Positions 24,413 to 36,493 are shown, numbered from the stretch's first letter. The stretch: DNA of 64,000 nt from Plasmodium brasilianum (GCF_023973825.1 NC_090127.1:2450501-2514500); one strand, 5' to 3'. The notes: generated by a model from the sequence alone, not told the origin. Translations and numbers: made by a program.

Positions 24413-25398
24413 TCACGCAGTAGTTCTCTTCCTGCACGCTCTTTCTCTATATACCTCAAAATAATCAAAATAATCAAAATAATCAAAATAATCAAAATAA
24501 TCAAAATAATCAAAATAATCAAAATAATCAAAATAAACAAAATATTCAAAATAATCAAAATACTCAAAATACTCAAAAAAGAATAAAGTAATATAAAACA
24601 CATAAAAATGACGTAATTTCACGGCATAATTCTTTTTGACGATCGGTATAAAAAGCAGTAACACAAATTTCTGGGTGTTATTGATTGGTCATTACTACCT
24701 CATTTAGTTATTGTACAATTTGTTAAAAAATTGAGAAATGATAAAAAAATGAGCCTTAATAAAACAATCGCACACGCATAGGAAAAAAAAAAAAAATAAT
24801 AATAATTATGGTAAAGGTGAAAAGGATGTAATACATACCATAGACATGCTTGTTTTCCTTTTCTTTTTCCATTCTCTTTTTCCTTATTCAAATGTTTCAT
24901 TCATTTAATATATGAATTTTCGCTTTTTGTTGGTTTTAATTAAAAAAATGAAAAGTACAGATTCATGGGAGAAAGCCATATACGCACCTCAATTTTGGGA
25001 TAACACAAAACTTGTGAAACAAAAATAGAAAAAAGTAGGAAGTTGTACGTAGCAAGTTGGAAGTATTTTTTTTTTTTTTTTTTTGTTTTGTTTTCTCTTT
25101 TTTTTTGGGGGGGAAGTCTAAGTTTTCAAAATGAAAAGAAGATAAAATGCAGTGAAGCAGGTGAAACATAATTATTTACTGCAAAAAAAAAAAAAAAAAA
25201 AAAAAAAGGCGGAATTCGCAAAAAAAAAGAATGCATATTTTATGGAAGGATGTGTAGGTCTTTTTTTTTTAATTTTACTTAAGGAACATAAGCATTTACA
25301 TGATCGTCAATATATACATATAAACAAGCTCATATATAGCGTTTAATAGAGTAGGCAAATGATGAATGAGCTTTTATTTTTTATTCTCTTTCAGTATA
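23600..25398. other. Intergenic region between POLE2 and the protease-like gene
   Basis: About 1.8 kb with no confident gene. It holds TA/TGTA microsatellite just upstream of POLE2, a 24-bp repeat at about 24117-24290 (attatttaattgattatttaatag), a 42-base T run at 24369-24410, a 9-bp repeat (aaaataatc) at about 24459-24545, and several poly-A/T runs. A 26-codon open frame at 24948-25028 is discussed under findings. Confidence 0.7.
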
Positions 25399-28017
25399 TC
25401 ATAAAAAATAAAAAATACTTCCAACGATAGATGTTACAAAGGTAACCGCTGAAAATGCAATAATTGCAGTTTTATTCTTCTCAAAAAATCCTGCCTCTCC
25501 CGATCCCTTCAAAGAGGAAAAGAAGGTACCACCACACGCGCACGCGAATATATATATTTGAGCAAGTAAGTGTTCGTAAATATGTTTGTAAATGTGTACA
25601 TGAACGAGTGCACTAGCTCATGTACATATATTTTGCTTTGATTTGTTCTTTTTTGCTTTACCTCATATTCGACTTGATCGGGATATTCTATTCCTGGGAG
25701 TGATATGTCCATTCCAGAAATATCTTTTTCATCTATGTTTAAGCTGCATTCAGATGGTCCTACACCTAAAAGTGTAGAGGGACATATACGATCGCCATTT
25801 TGAATCGTCCATTACTGCATATTTTTGCGTATAAGCGCAGATGTTTTCTCACAAGTACGTGCATGCATACATATACATATACATACATAGACATGCACAT
25901 ACACATACACGGATATGCACATACACATACACGGACATGAACATACATATATAGACATGCACATACATATATAGACATGCACATGTGCAGGCCTGCAAGA
26001 ATGTATAACCTAATTTCCCATTTTCATTGTCAAATATTAAGTATTTGTTCAGAAAAAAGGGGATGCCCAGTTTTACTACGCCGGAGGAATTTATCAACAC
26101 CCTGTACTTTCCTTCCCTGAGAAAGAAGCAGTTACACATACATGGATACATGTATGCACACACACACATGTATACATATTTTTTCATTCGTTTTGGAATA
26201 AATATTCCTAGAAAGAGAGCTAACCCTTCGTCTATTATGTAATCTTTTGGATGAACTACTACCTTTCCTTCACTGTAAGGGAAAAAAAAAAAAAAAATTA
26301 AAATATATGAACGTGAAGGGTATGATGAGGTGTTATCAGATGAATGCACACGTCCTTAAATACATCTGTTCATGTATAATAGGGGCATATGAGTATAGAT
26401 AAATATACTCGTACACATACGTGCGTTTCAGAAGTGTGAAAATTAGGCCTACTTAAAAATTAGCTCGATGGTAGGAAATTTGCTTATGTCCTTGCTTTTA
26501 ATCTCCATTACCCCATTCTCGATCAACTTAGTGCAGTCGCTGTCCGTTTTGGGGCAATTGTTAAATATGAAAGTTTTTAGCTTAGTCGTAATATCAACTG
26601 GGAGTGATAAAAAGTAGTTGTCTGCAAAAGGGTACATAATAGGCTCCTGTGTGTAAGAATTTCTCACACAAAATATGCATTACACATGTATATAAAAGCA
26701 TGCATTTGTGTATGTGCTTGCACACGCAGTGTCTCACGTACAGGAATCTACAAGGGCATCAGCTCCAATTTCATATGTATCATTTTTTGACCATGATTTT
26801 GCCCTTATTTCTTTTAAAAACAAGTTGTACGAACTTTTTTTTGCATCCGAGTATTTTATCCAAACTATCTGATAATTCTCAGCAGCTGCATCCACATCCA
26901 TTTGTAATGCTTCATCAGCAATAAACTCTTTGCTTTGGACTTGTAATAACGATACTTCTAATTGCTTTTTTAATAAGCTTTTTTCATATCCACCAAATGT
27001 TGCTATTCCACCTTTTTCAATAAAACATAATGCAAAGATATTTTTTTTAGAAGTGGACTTTAAAATGTACGTGTCTAAAATAGATGGGAATTTATTTTTT
27101 TTGGGGTCAACAATTTCCCTTTTATCATCCGCTAATCCGATAAATCCTGATATCACTTCATTAAATTTTAAATCATTCCCTTCTGATATACATCCGAAAT
27201 ATTCATAATTGCCTTTAACAATATCACCTAAGTAGAAACTGTCTTTAAAATAAAATCCTTTCACTTGATCACTGCCAATTGTAGTATTAAATGAGCATAC
27301 AGATACATCTCTATCATTTAATCTATTATTCATATTTAAAAAATTCGTATTATTTACGTAATCGCAAAATCGTTTCTTACAACTTCTTTTCTTTATATTA
27401 TAATCATGCAAATTTTGAAAAAAATTTTTTAAGGGTGTACATGTACTTTCTGTATTTATAGCTAAACAATACTTACTTTTACATTCAATATATTTTAAAT
27501 CTTTTGATTTTTCTATATCATATTTTAAGTTCTTCAGTTCATAATCTTCTCGAACATTGTAAGAACAATACAGTGCTGTTATAAGACTAGACGTGACGAT
27601 ACCTAGATCTACCTTCGTTTGTTTGAACCCAATAAGAAAGGGTATACTCCATCTTAAATTGTTTTCATTTAATTTTAAACTATAAAAAGTTTTCTCTTCT
27701 TTATTATTAAGATGCAGAAATGATTTTGCTACTTCCCCTTTTTTGTTCTCCCTTTTTTGGCTATGCTTCAAATCATTTTCATTCCCATCAGGTTCACTAT
27801 TTTGTGTGTGCTTGCCAAGCATAGCAGTAGTATCCCTTTTTTTTTTTTCATCATGTTGTAGGAAAGATGAGTACCTACTGTAACTTATCTTATCATTACA
27901 ATTCTTGCAATAGGACTTTTTTATTTTATCATTCAAATAAGATGCATAAGAATATCCTATAAATATGTTTAATAAGAGGGAAAAAAAAGTAAAGGCGTGC
28001 AGGTACTTCTTTGCCAT
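25399..28017 (-). CDS. Plasmepsin V-like membrane aspartic protease, probably inactive
   Basis: Six exons, all phase-consistent with GT-AG ends: 28017..26742, 26621..26453, 26272..26225, 26116..26010, 25765..25662 and 25506..25399, giving 603 residues. The N-terminus has a hydrophobic signal (residues 8-24), then a low-complexity pro-like region, a two-lobed pepsin fold, and a C-terminal transmembrane helix followed at once by the stop. Pepsin hallmarks are SGFIGLAD (about 290), IATFGGYE (about 338), ALVDS (421-425) and GIPFFLNKYLIFDNENGKLG near the end. The cysteine pattern and single C-terminal helix resemble plasmepsin V more than other plasmepsins. However, the position expected to carry the first DTG reads VTS (141-143), and the second DSG reads DSY across the first splice junction (424-426). 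I infer a pseudoprotease, perhaps in the secretory pathway. The fold is fairly sure, the inactivity depends on alignment. Confidence 0.75.
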
Positions 28018-28560
28018 TTTTTCTACAACTTATGTATACTTTTTAAATATTAAATCATGTTTCAAAAAAATGAACTCAAGTGTGCAAAGTAGAACTACAG
28101 TAAAAATATATAATAATTGTTATTAAACATATATCATCTATTATTTATTGAGAAAAAAAATATATGAAAAACAAACACAATATAGGTTCTTATTAATTTG
28201 TTTATGCTTGAGTGGACGGTATTCACTTTTAATTTCAAAAGAAAAAAAAAAAAAAAAAAAAATGATGAGGCTCTCCACATATTAACTTCTCACATATTAT
28301 TATTTTTTTTTTTTTTTTGAAAAGAAAAATGCACATAGCTTTTTTACATATCAAGAGAGGGAATGAAAATGCGCGGAAGACAATGCTCGCGCTGTTCAGA
28401 ATGAGTAAAAAAGACAAGACGGAGAAGGTTAGCAAGAAAGAAATTATAAAAAAGGGCAAAAGAGAAAAAGAGTGTGCGCCTTGTTATTTTATGTAGCGTG
28501 CAACTGCTTCATTTTGCTTTATCCATTTATATATGTATTTGTCCATTTATCTATTGAGTA

Positions 28561-28601
<41 letters not shown>

Positions 28602-28941
28602 AATTTTTGTGCTTATTTAATTTTGTTTCCCTACTTTTCCCCCGTCTATAACAGTACATTTATGCAAACAAAGAGAACGATTTTTTTTGCTGCTCTTGTT
28701 CAATTAAAAAGGAAAAAATAGCATCCATTCGAATAACTACATTTCAAGTTTTTTGTTTTCCCCTCTTCTTGAAGCTGAAAATTTGTTCTCTTTCCTTTTT
28801 TAAGAAGCTAATTTCTTTTTTTCTCTGCTGTTATTAACGTCAAAACGTAAATGATAGAAGCACTTTGGTTCGTACATGTAAACTCACACATACAAAAAAC
28901 AAAAAAAAAAGGTAATATGTATATATACATACATAATATAT

Positions 28942-28991
<50 letters not shown>

Positions 28992-29059
28992 GTGCATATG
29001 CCTATATGCCCATTCGCTTGATTTCCCTTATGAGAAAGCACCTCAATTCGCCTTTTCCC
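28018..29059. other. Intergenic region 5' of the protease-like gene
   Basis: About 1 kb of AT-rich DNA with poly-A/T runs, a TATC microsatellite at about 28561-28601 and TA tracts at about 28936-28988. It contains the promoter of the protease-like gene and the 3' flank of the next minus-strand gene. A 55-codon open frame at 28329-28496 (+) is discussed under findings. Confidence 0.7.
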
Positions 29060-30166
29060 CTACCCCCTGGAGGAGTCATAATAATTGCGCACCTTATATT
29101 TTCCTCCAAAACTATGATCATTTTGTTTTCTAGATTTATTGTATTTATTCTTTAATGATACATTTGCATTAATTACATCTTTCATAATGATCTTTTTGGA
29201 AAATTCTGTAGGCATACCACCTCTTTCCACAATATTGTCCATTATTTTAATTTTTTTTACTGGCGATTTTAAATTATTATGAGAGCTTTTATAAAATTTA
29301 ATTTGATCATACTGAAATGATAAGATATCATATATTGTTATGGGGTAATATTTTGTATTTTTTATTTCTATAATTTTTTTAATTATTCCTTTTATCTCTT
29401 TTGAATGAAAATTAATTAGAGGAGACATGAACATAGTTTGTATTGTAAGGTAATTATTTAAAAAAATATAATAAAATCTTAATTCATAAGCATTATTATA
29501 TTTTTCTATTAAACTTTTTAGTATCTTTTCTGTATCTTTATTTATGTTCTCTTTAATTATTATATCATCATTTTTGAAATTTTCTTTTGTAATATTTAGT
29601 ATTTCTTTCACATTATTTTCATTCATGTAATCCGTAATATTACTCCTCTTTTTATGGGTACTTAAACTTTCTATTTCAACTAGTTGATTTTCTATTTTCC
29701 TCCAGTTTCCGTTTATTTCATAATTGTACGTTTTGTGTATTACTCTCTGTATTTTGCCCTTGTCATTATTCCTTCTACCACTACCAATTGTACCATCATT
29801 ACCACTGCTACTCGCATTCACAGTGCCCTCCTGGAATAATAAACATAGCAGGTCCGAAAGTATCTCGTGCAAAAAGTCTATCCTCTTTTCACTTTCATTG
29901 GTATACGTTTTATCCTTTATAATGTAATTCCTCCTTTTACAGAAATCAGTAAAAATTGCATTAAAATTTTGTTTCTCTTCTATTAAAAACGAATCTTTGT
30001 CTATCTCTTTTATATCTGCACTAACCTTTTTCAATATATCGAAATAGTAATAATCGTCCAAATATAGTAACACATCATATTTCAAAATATTCTTTCTATT
30101 TCTCGAAAAAATGCTGCAATATATGGTCGTCAGTAATTCGTGTATAATATCAATGGAGGTTATCAT
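29060..30166 (-). CDS. Conserved-looking protein of unknown function
   Basis: I do not recognise this 368-residue protein. I chose the ATG at 30166 (MITSIDIIHELL) because the longer open frame upstream translates a TA/TGTA microsatellite into a Tyr/Ile/His string. An AG acceptor-like site sits just before this ATG, so an upstream 5' UTR exon is possible. The N-terminal 100 residues (HELLTTIYCSIFSR, KYDVLLYLDDYYYFDIL) look globular and helical, a Gly/Ser/Asn linker follows at about 170-185, and a helical segment (IKGIIKKIIEIKNTKYYPI) lies near residue 285. The basic C-terminal tail is rich in Lys, Asn and Tyr. There is no signal peptide, membrane helix or catalytic motif that I can name. Its 5' end faces the 3' end of the Toc75-like gene. 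Confidence 0.75.
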   Translation of the reverse strand: MITSIDIIHELLTTIYCSIFSRNRKNILKYDVLLYLDDYYYFDILKKVSADIKEIDKDSFLIEEKQNFNAIFTDFCKRRNYIIKDKTYTNESEKRIDFLHEILSDLLCLLFQEGTVNASSSGNDGTIGSGRRNNDKGKIQRVIHKTYNYEINGNWRKIENQLVEIESLSTHKKRSNITDYMNENNVKEILNITKENFKNDDIIIKENINKDTEKILKSLIEKYNNAYELRFYYIFLNNYLTIQTMFMSPLINFHSKEIKGIIKKIIEIKNTKYYPITIYDILSFQYDQIKFYKSSHNNLKSPVKKIKIMDNIVERGGMPTEFSKKIIMKDVINANVSLKNKYNKSRKQNDHSFGGKYKVRNYYDSSRG

Positions 30167-30196
30167 TTTCCTTCCTCTAAAACGTTCGTGGGTGTG

Positions 30197-30228
<32 letters not shown>

Positions 30229-31011
30229 CGCATGTATGTGCATGCATGTACAAGAACATGTACCCCATGCAGGCACATTCCACATATATGTTATTATATT
30301 TATGCCCTTTACAAAAACAGAAAAATGGCAAAATTATGAACGTATTGCATTAAATATTTTCAGCGTTTTGGAAAAATTTCCTTTCCCTTTGATTTGCTTC
30401 ATATAGTCATTTCAAACACTTGCTCAGGTATATTTACGATGTTATGCAAAATAAAAAAAATTGCCCGTTCATGTTCAAAGTAGCTCTATGTTAATACTAC
30501 TTGGGATGGTCAGTTTTGTTCAGTACCTCCTTAAAAGAGAATAAAACATGAAAGAAATATACAGCGATATGTCAGTTATTTTTAAAAAGAACAGGTTTAC
30601 AAAGGAACGCGGAGGGATGTTAATTCTTCTAGAACGTTTATATGCACAAATTCGGCAATATATGCATACGCACATAATACATGCATATATTTATGTACAT
30701 ATATATATTTATATATACATTAATTTTTACATTTATTCTCATGACGCATGTACATATCTCACTTTACATGATCAAAATAAATTTTATTAATTTTACTACG
30801 TTAATCATATTTTCATCTTTAGATGACTTAATATACGGTTAAAAAATGGTGTGTAAATTTCTGATATATATAAAAAAAAAAATTTCATCTTTTTTACAAC
30901 TTTTTTAAAACATGACTACTAATAAGGAGCTTGTGAATAGCTTAACATAGGCTTTTAAAAAATATTGTTTAAAAAAAGTTGGGACAAACATCGGCATAAT
31001 TATGCGTAAAG

Positions 31012-31054
<43 letters not shown>

Positions 31055-31178
31055 TATGTACGTATTGCATATTCGTGTAACTATGCATACGAATATAAAT
31101 CCATGTGTGCGTAAGTAGGCGTGTAACTAGCCAGGCGTATAATGTATGCAGCACGCTCGCGCCCGGTTGGCTATCCCC
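30167..31178. other. Intergenic region between unknown gene and Toc75-like gene
   Basis: About 1 kb of AT-rich DNA with TA/TGCA microsatellites (30198-30220, 31036-31058) and a long A run near 31012-31038. The open frame at 30548-30790 degenerates into a microsatellite and lacks protein character. Confidence 0.6.
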
Positions 31179-34100
31179 TCACAGCAAGTACTTGAATTTT
31201 GAGCTGTCCTGGTTTAACTGCAAAATGAGGGTAGGTACCATTTTTTCAGTGTTTAGTTTAAAATTTAAAAAAACGTTCACATTCGACAAAAGAACACCTA
31301 CGCCATATGAAGAACTGAGATTTTTTTTTTTATTTTTTAAGTAATTTAATTTAAGGAAATTGTAAGTAGTAGCCTTCCTGTTTTGCTCGCTTAAGAAAGA
31401 GACAGAAGAAGAAGCATTGGGATCGTTTGGAGTATCATCAAATAAATTATAATTAAAAAACAGGTACAATTTTATGTTGAGTAAATTTAAAAAATAATTG
31501 TGAAATAATATAGGAAATATTAATTTGTAATTCAACGCAACTTTCATTTTATTTAAATATTCTTTCTGTGCATCATTTAAATTAATATTGTTTATATCAT
31601 AAGTGGAGCTAGTAGTTGACAGTGAGCTGTTGTTGCTGTACACTTTTATACGTTGAATATCTTCGCTGAAATTTGTGAAATTGTTGTGTGTGTTTTTTCT
31701 GTTTATATTAAGCACTTCCATAATGTTATAGTAGTAATATCTTTTTTTTTCTTTTTTTTTTTGTTCACTCTTATCATAATAATACCTGTGCTTATAATTC
31801 CATAAATTTTTCTTAAATGACAATTCAAAATTTAATAAAAGATGAACATCATGCAATGCTAATTTACACAAATATACGGGGGCAAGGTAGGCGGAACCCT
31901 CTCCACTATATAATTTGTTTGTACATTTTTTGTTCACCCCTTCTTCATTTGAATTTTGTTTGCTCAACATATTTTTTAGCTTAATAAAAAATGTGGATAT
32001 ATTAATTTTATAATTTTTATTAAAATAAAAGGAATAATTCAAATACAAATTGTTTATTTTATTTAATGTGCAATATCTTCCCTTATTAACATTTTTAAAA
32101 AAGGATAATAATTCTGAACGAAAAATTTCATTATTCCTATGTTCATTGGGAGTAGTTGGGCCCTCGCTAATTTTTCTTGACAACATATTGTCATATTCTT
32201 TTACACAAAACCTTTTATCCGTGTTAAAATAAACAACCAAGTCTATCTTATTTTTTATATTATAAAACGTTTTCGAAAAGTTCGATTTTTCAAAAAAATT
32301 TGTGGAAAAGGCATTTAAAGAACTAGACAACTTCAACTTAGATCCATAGATATTATATAACTTGTTAAATAATACATAATTCTTTTCTTTTTTGAAAAAA
32401 TTTATATATTTTAAAATAAAAAATTTTTTTATCTTATCGTTGATTATACCTTTTCCGTTGTTATTATTCGAGTGTTTTTCCTCTTCTGATTTTAAAAAAT
32501 ATAAAAATTTGTGAAACATTTTTTTTTTAAATTTCATTTTTAACTCAAATATTGTGTCATGTACTTTTTTAATAAAAAAAATGAAAATTTTATTTTTATT
32601 TAAATAATTGTAAATATCTTTTTCCTTCAAAGGATAATTCAAATTAAAAGGGAGAGAAGAAGCCTCTTCTGTTGTTTCAGAAATATCATGTTGCAAATTT
32701 TCTGCTAAGCTGTTATTTTCACCTGAACAGTTAATAATATTCATAAAATGGTTTAATGAAGAATTACTTACCTCTTTTTTGTAGACTTTATTTATGTTAA
32801 ATCCGCAGATAGAGTATGCTGGATAATTGTTTTTTAATTTTTCCATTTCGACTATGTCATTTATGAAAACAAAATCGTAATTATGTTTATTATTTTTATA
32901 ATTCATATTTTGAAAAAATTTTATTCTGAATTTGTCAGCATAGTTAATACTATGAAGATAGGCAAAGGTCAAATTAATGCAGAACTCTAAAAAAGAAGTG
33001 AAACTTTTAGATATACTTGGGATAAAAATCATTTTTTTATTTTCAACTAGGTCTATTTCTAATATATTTTTATTACTCACTTTGTCAAAGAATAATTTAA
33101 CATGTACATAACTAAACAAATTGGATTTTATTAACAGATCATACATTTTTTCATCCCACATAAATATGCACTTTTCTTTTATGTTCATTTTTTTTTCGAA
33201 AAATTGTTTCAGTTTATTGTTTGATTTGCCGTCCTTTCTTTTTAAGCCATAATTAAGAACGTCGTTGTTTATGACGCTCTTTCGTTCTAACAGGACTTTA
33301 TTGTCCCTCTGTTCAGAATTTTGTTGACAATTTTGGCTAGCATTTTGGTCAGAATTTTGGTATAATTTTTGATCAGAAGTTTTGTTCATATTTTTTCCAG
33401 CACTTCTGTCTCTATTTAGACTATTATTTTTGTAGTAATTTCCCTGGCTATTTTGATGACCCACTATCTTCTCCCCCTTACCACTTTTATTGCTATTTTT
33501 GTTGTCGATCTTATTTCCACTTTTTTGCACTTCCTTTTTAGTGGAGCCTGGAGATGAGCGCTGCAAATTTTGTTTTTCCCCCTTTTCTTTGTCCACCTGA
33601 TACACATTAATTTTAATGCAATTTTCATCTAGTATCAACTCGTTTACATATATAACTAGCATATTTTTGTTCTTAACCTTTTTAACTTCATATTTTAAAA
33701 CGTTAGAGAAGAGATGATTTGTTGTAGTATAATAATCATTAATAATTTTTATTATTGTATTAATATCTCTATATCTTATAATATTTATATTATTCTTTTT
33801 CAGCAAGTCAGCAAATGCGTCTTCATTAATTAATGTACTATTATTTATTATAGCTTCATTAATTATTTCATTATTATCTTTTAAAGTGAAATTATTAAAA
33901 ACGTTGTTTATAGAGAGTTTACTCCATCCTTCAATAGAACTCTCATTACTTCTATTATTACGTCTATTGCTTAAGTTGAAGTATTTATAAAAATAATTTT
34001 TTGTAAAATTTTTCCACATCTCTTTCAATTTATTTTTTTTACTTTTAAGAAACAAAATTTTTTTCGCGTTTATCTTTTTATGTTTATGTATTAGTAGTCC

Positions 34101-34235
34101 TTTATCATAGTAGGTTCTATTAAATTTGTTTAGGGTACCACTGTATTCTTTCTTTTTTGTGCCGTTGCATCCTGCTCTTAATAAGAAACTTGTAAGTACG
34201 AGTAAGTACGTGCACAGCATTAAAGCATTTTTCAT
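31179..34235 (-). CDS. TOC75: Apicoplast Toc75/Omp85-like outer membrane translocase
   Basis: Predicted beta-barrel channel for importing nuclear-encoded proteins across an inner apicoplast membrane. I chose the Met at 34235, which opens a signal peptide (MKNALMLCTYLLVLTSFLLR); upstream codons are microsatellite. A Lys/Asn-rich transit-like stretch follows, giving the bipartite leader typical of apicoplast proteins. Residues about 130-215 look like a POTRA domain (NEDAFADLLKK, YRDINTIIKIINDYY, NMLVIYVNEL). A Lys/Asn/Gln-rich insertion follows to about residue 305, and then another POTRA-like unit (KMYDLLIKSNLFSYVHVKLF). The C-terminal half alternates short aromatic beta strands and ends with SSYGVGVLLSNVNVFLNFKL, like the last barrel strands of Omp85 proteins. 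The length of 1,018 residues exceeds plant Toc75 because of low-complexity insertions. An alternative is the mitochondrial Sam50, but the signal peptide argues against it. Confidence 0.7.
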   Translation of the reverse strand: MKNALMLCTYLLVLTSFLLRAGCNGTKKKEYSGTLNKFNRTYYDKGLLIHKHKKINAKKILFLKSKKNKLKEMWKNFTKNYFYKYFNLSNRRNNRSNESSIEGWSKLSINNVFNNFTLKDNNEIINEAIINNSTLINEDAFADLLKKNNINIIRYRDINTIIKIINDYYTTTNHLFSNVLKYEVKKVKNKNMLVIYVNELILDENCIKINVYQVDKEKGEKQNLQRSSPGSTKKEVQKSGNKIDNKNSNKSGKGEKIVGHQNSQGNYYKNNSLNRDRSAGKNMNKTSDQKLYQNSDQNASQNCQQNSEQRDNKVLLERKSVINNDVLNYGLKRKDGKSNNKLKQFFEKKMNIKEKCIFMWDEKMYDLLIKSNLFSYVHVKLFFDKVSNKNILEIDLVENKKMIFIPSISKSFTSFLEFCINLTFAYLHSINYADKFRIKFFQNMNYKNNKHNYDFVFINDIVEMEKLKNNYPAYSICGFNINKVYKKEVSNSSLNHFMNIINCSGENNSLAENLQHDISETTEEASSLPFNLNYPLKEKDIYNYLNKNKIFIFFIKKVHDTIFELKMKFKKKMFHKFLYFLKSEEEKHSNNNNGKGIINDKIKKFFILKYINFFKKEKNYVLFNKLYNIYGSKLKLSSSLNAFSTNFFEKSNFSKTFYNIKNKIDLVVYFNTDKRFCVKEYDNMLSRKISEGPTTPNEHRNNEIFRSELLSFFKNVNKGRYCTLNKINNLYLNYSFYFNKNYKINISTFFIKLKNMLSKQNSNEEGVNKKCTNKLYSGEGSAYLAPVYLCKLALHDVHLLLNFELSFKKNLWNYKHRYYYDKSEQKKKEKKRYYYYNIMEVLNINRKNTHNNFTNFSEDIQRIKVYSNNSSLSTTSSTYDINNINLNDAQKEYLNKMKVALNYKLIFPILFHNYFLNLLNIKLYLFFNYNLFDDTPNDPNASSSVSFLSEQNRKATTYNFLKLNYLKNKKKNLSSSYGVGVLLSNVNVFLNFKLNTEKMVPTLILQLNQDSSKFKYLL

Positions 34236-35888
34236 ATTTTTCTCTGTATATATGGCAAACAGGATACAAAAGGGCATACATACGCAAATACATTCGTATG
34301 GATACATATATGTATATATGTATATATATGTATATAGAAATGTACGTCTATATATACACACACACACACACACGTATGCGCATAACACAGAACTAAATGT
34401 TGTAGCAAATATATCGAATTACAATAAAGGCACTTATGATCACATTACGTTACACCACTGCGCACGTTCCGCCAATATTCATTACATTCTCTTGGTTTAC
34501 TTTAGCTAGTTGTTTTCCATCCTGTTCTTTCTCTTCCTCTACGCTACTTCTATTTTTTTTTATATTATTTTATTGCACTTGGCCTTATTTTACTATATTT
34601 TACTTTATTTATTTTTTCCCCCATAAACTCTCGCTGCCCCTCTATTATTCCGCTTTTTCATTTCTTAAATTAAAAATTGTATGGAAAAAAAGAATGTTCT
34701 TTTAACGTTTTTTAAAGTACACAGAATCTCAAAATTATGAACAAAGAAAGGCCTTTAATTTTAAGTTTACTCAAATGGAAATCTAATTATAGAGAAGATT
34801 CTTTTCTTTTTTTTTTTTTTATCTTAAATATCTAAAATGTGCTTTCCCATAATGTTAAATTAAGGGCTCCCTTTTATTTCTTCAATTTTACTTGTTCATA
34901 ATTTTAAGGAGTATTATTATATTACTCCACTTAATTCCTTTTTTTTTTTTTTGGAAATTATGATTTCAATGAAAATATTAAAAAAAAAAATTTACTACTT
35001 TTACACAGATAAATAAAATAAAAACGGGACAAAATGTATACCTGAGATGATAAGTTCAAAGGGGGAAAAAAGCTAAGAAAAATATTGCAAAAAAGTTGCA
35101 TGAGACCTGAAAAACGGGCGAAAAAAGAAGAGCTTGTTTGGTTATATAAATCTGTTTATCCAAAAAAAAAAAAAAAAAATAAAATAAAATAAAATAAAAT
35201 AAAATAAAATAAAATAAAATAAAATAAAATAAAATAAAATAAAATAAAATAAAGCAAATCGTCTAAATTTCAAAAAACAAAGGATCAATAAAATGGTGCA
35301 TTTCTATTTAAGAATTGTACCAAACCAATATTTTTTAGAAAATATTACAGTCCATAATATTCTCTTTTATTTAGTTGTATTAGCTTCTTTGTCAAAAGTT
35401 TTGTTTCGCTGTGGCATACACAAAAAGAGAGACGAATAATACAGTCAATATATATTTAAAAAAAAAAAAAAAAAAGCCCTTAATCTTATTGTTGCTTATT
35501 ATTTATGGAGATATTACAATAGTTCATATATATAAAGCACACTCAATTATGTACAAGCCTTCATAAGAATTATTTCTTTGTTTTAATGGTGCTGCTTTTA
35601 TGTATAATATTGTTAGGGAAAATAAAATAAAGATATGTACGATCGCCATAAGTATTGTGTATTCGCTTATGTTTCTTTATTTAAATGTGCATATTCATAT
35701 ATGCATATGTATGTATGCGTGTGTATATATATTGACATTTTACAACTACATAATTCTAAGCATATATTCCGAGGCTCTGCAAAATTTTTCTCATTGGTGA
35801 GATACCACATTTTGGCACTTTGAAAAACGCGAGGAGACACATTAAACTATTGTATATTATTTTATTGTTTTATTTTATTTATTTATTG

Positions 35889-35935
<47 letters not shown>

Positions 35936-36058
35936 ATGTATATTTTGTTTTGATTACTGATAGAATTGCACAAATCGCTTCGAAAAGGAACACCTTCATA
36001 TGGATAAAATTTCGAGCAAAAGGTAAAAAATATTTCTTATTATTAAAAAACAAAATAG

Positions 36059-36090
<32 letters not shown>

Positions 36091-36450
36091 TAAACACAAA
36101 ATACAAAATAAACCGTCCAAATAATTAGATAAGCATGCACATATTCACACATTTCTGTGCAAGGCTGTTACAAAAATTTCATTAAAAATGCAGTTCCAAA
36201 AAAATTGACAGAAAAATAAAAACGATCATTTTATAAGACTGCTTAGCAACACCTTATCTCTAAGGTAAAACATTTTTATTGCGTAAAAAACTTGCCGGCA
36301 TAAATGAGTATACATATATTTATGTATACAAGTATTTATGTATACATGTATTTATGTATACAAGTATTTATGTATACATGTATTTATGTATACATGCATA
36401 TAGGCGTGTATGAAAAAAGCCTTCTCCCCCTCTTCAGCTCCTACATGTAA

Positions 36451-36493
<43 letters not shown>

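Noticed and set aside
30548..30790. 80-codon open frame upstream of the unknown minus-strand gene
   Set aside because: Only its first 37 codons look complex; the rest is microsatellite, and no splice partner or family likeness is visible.
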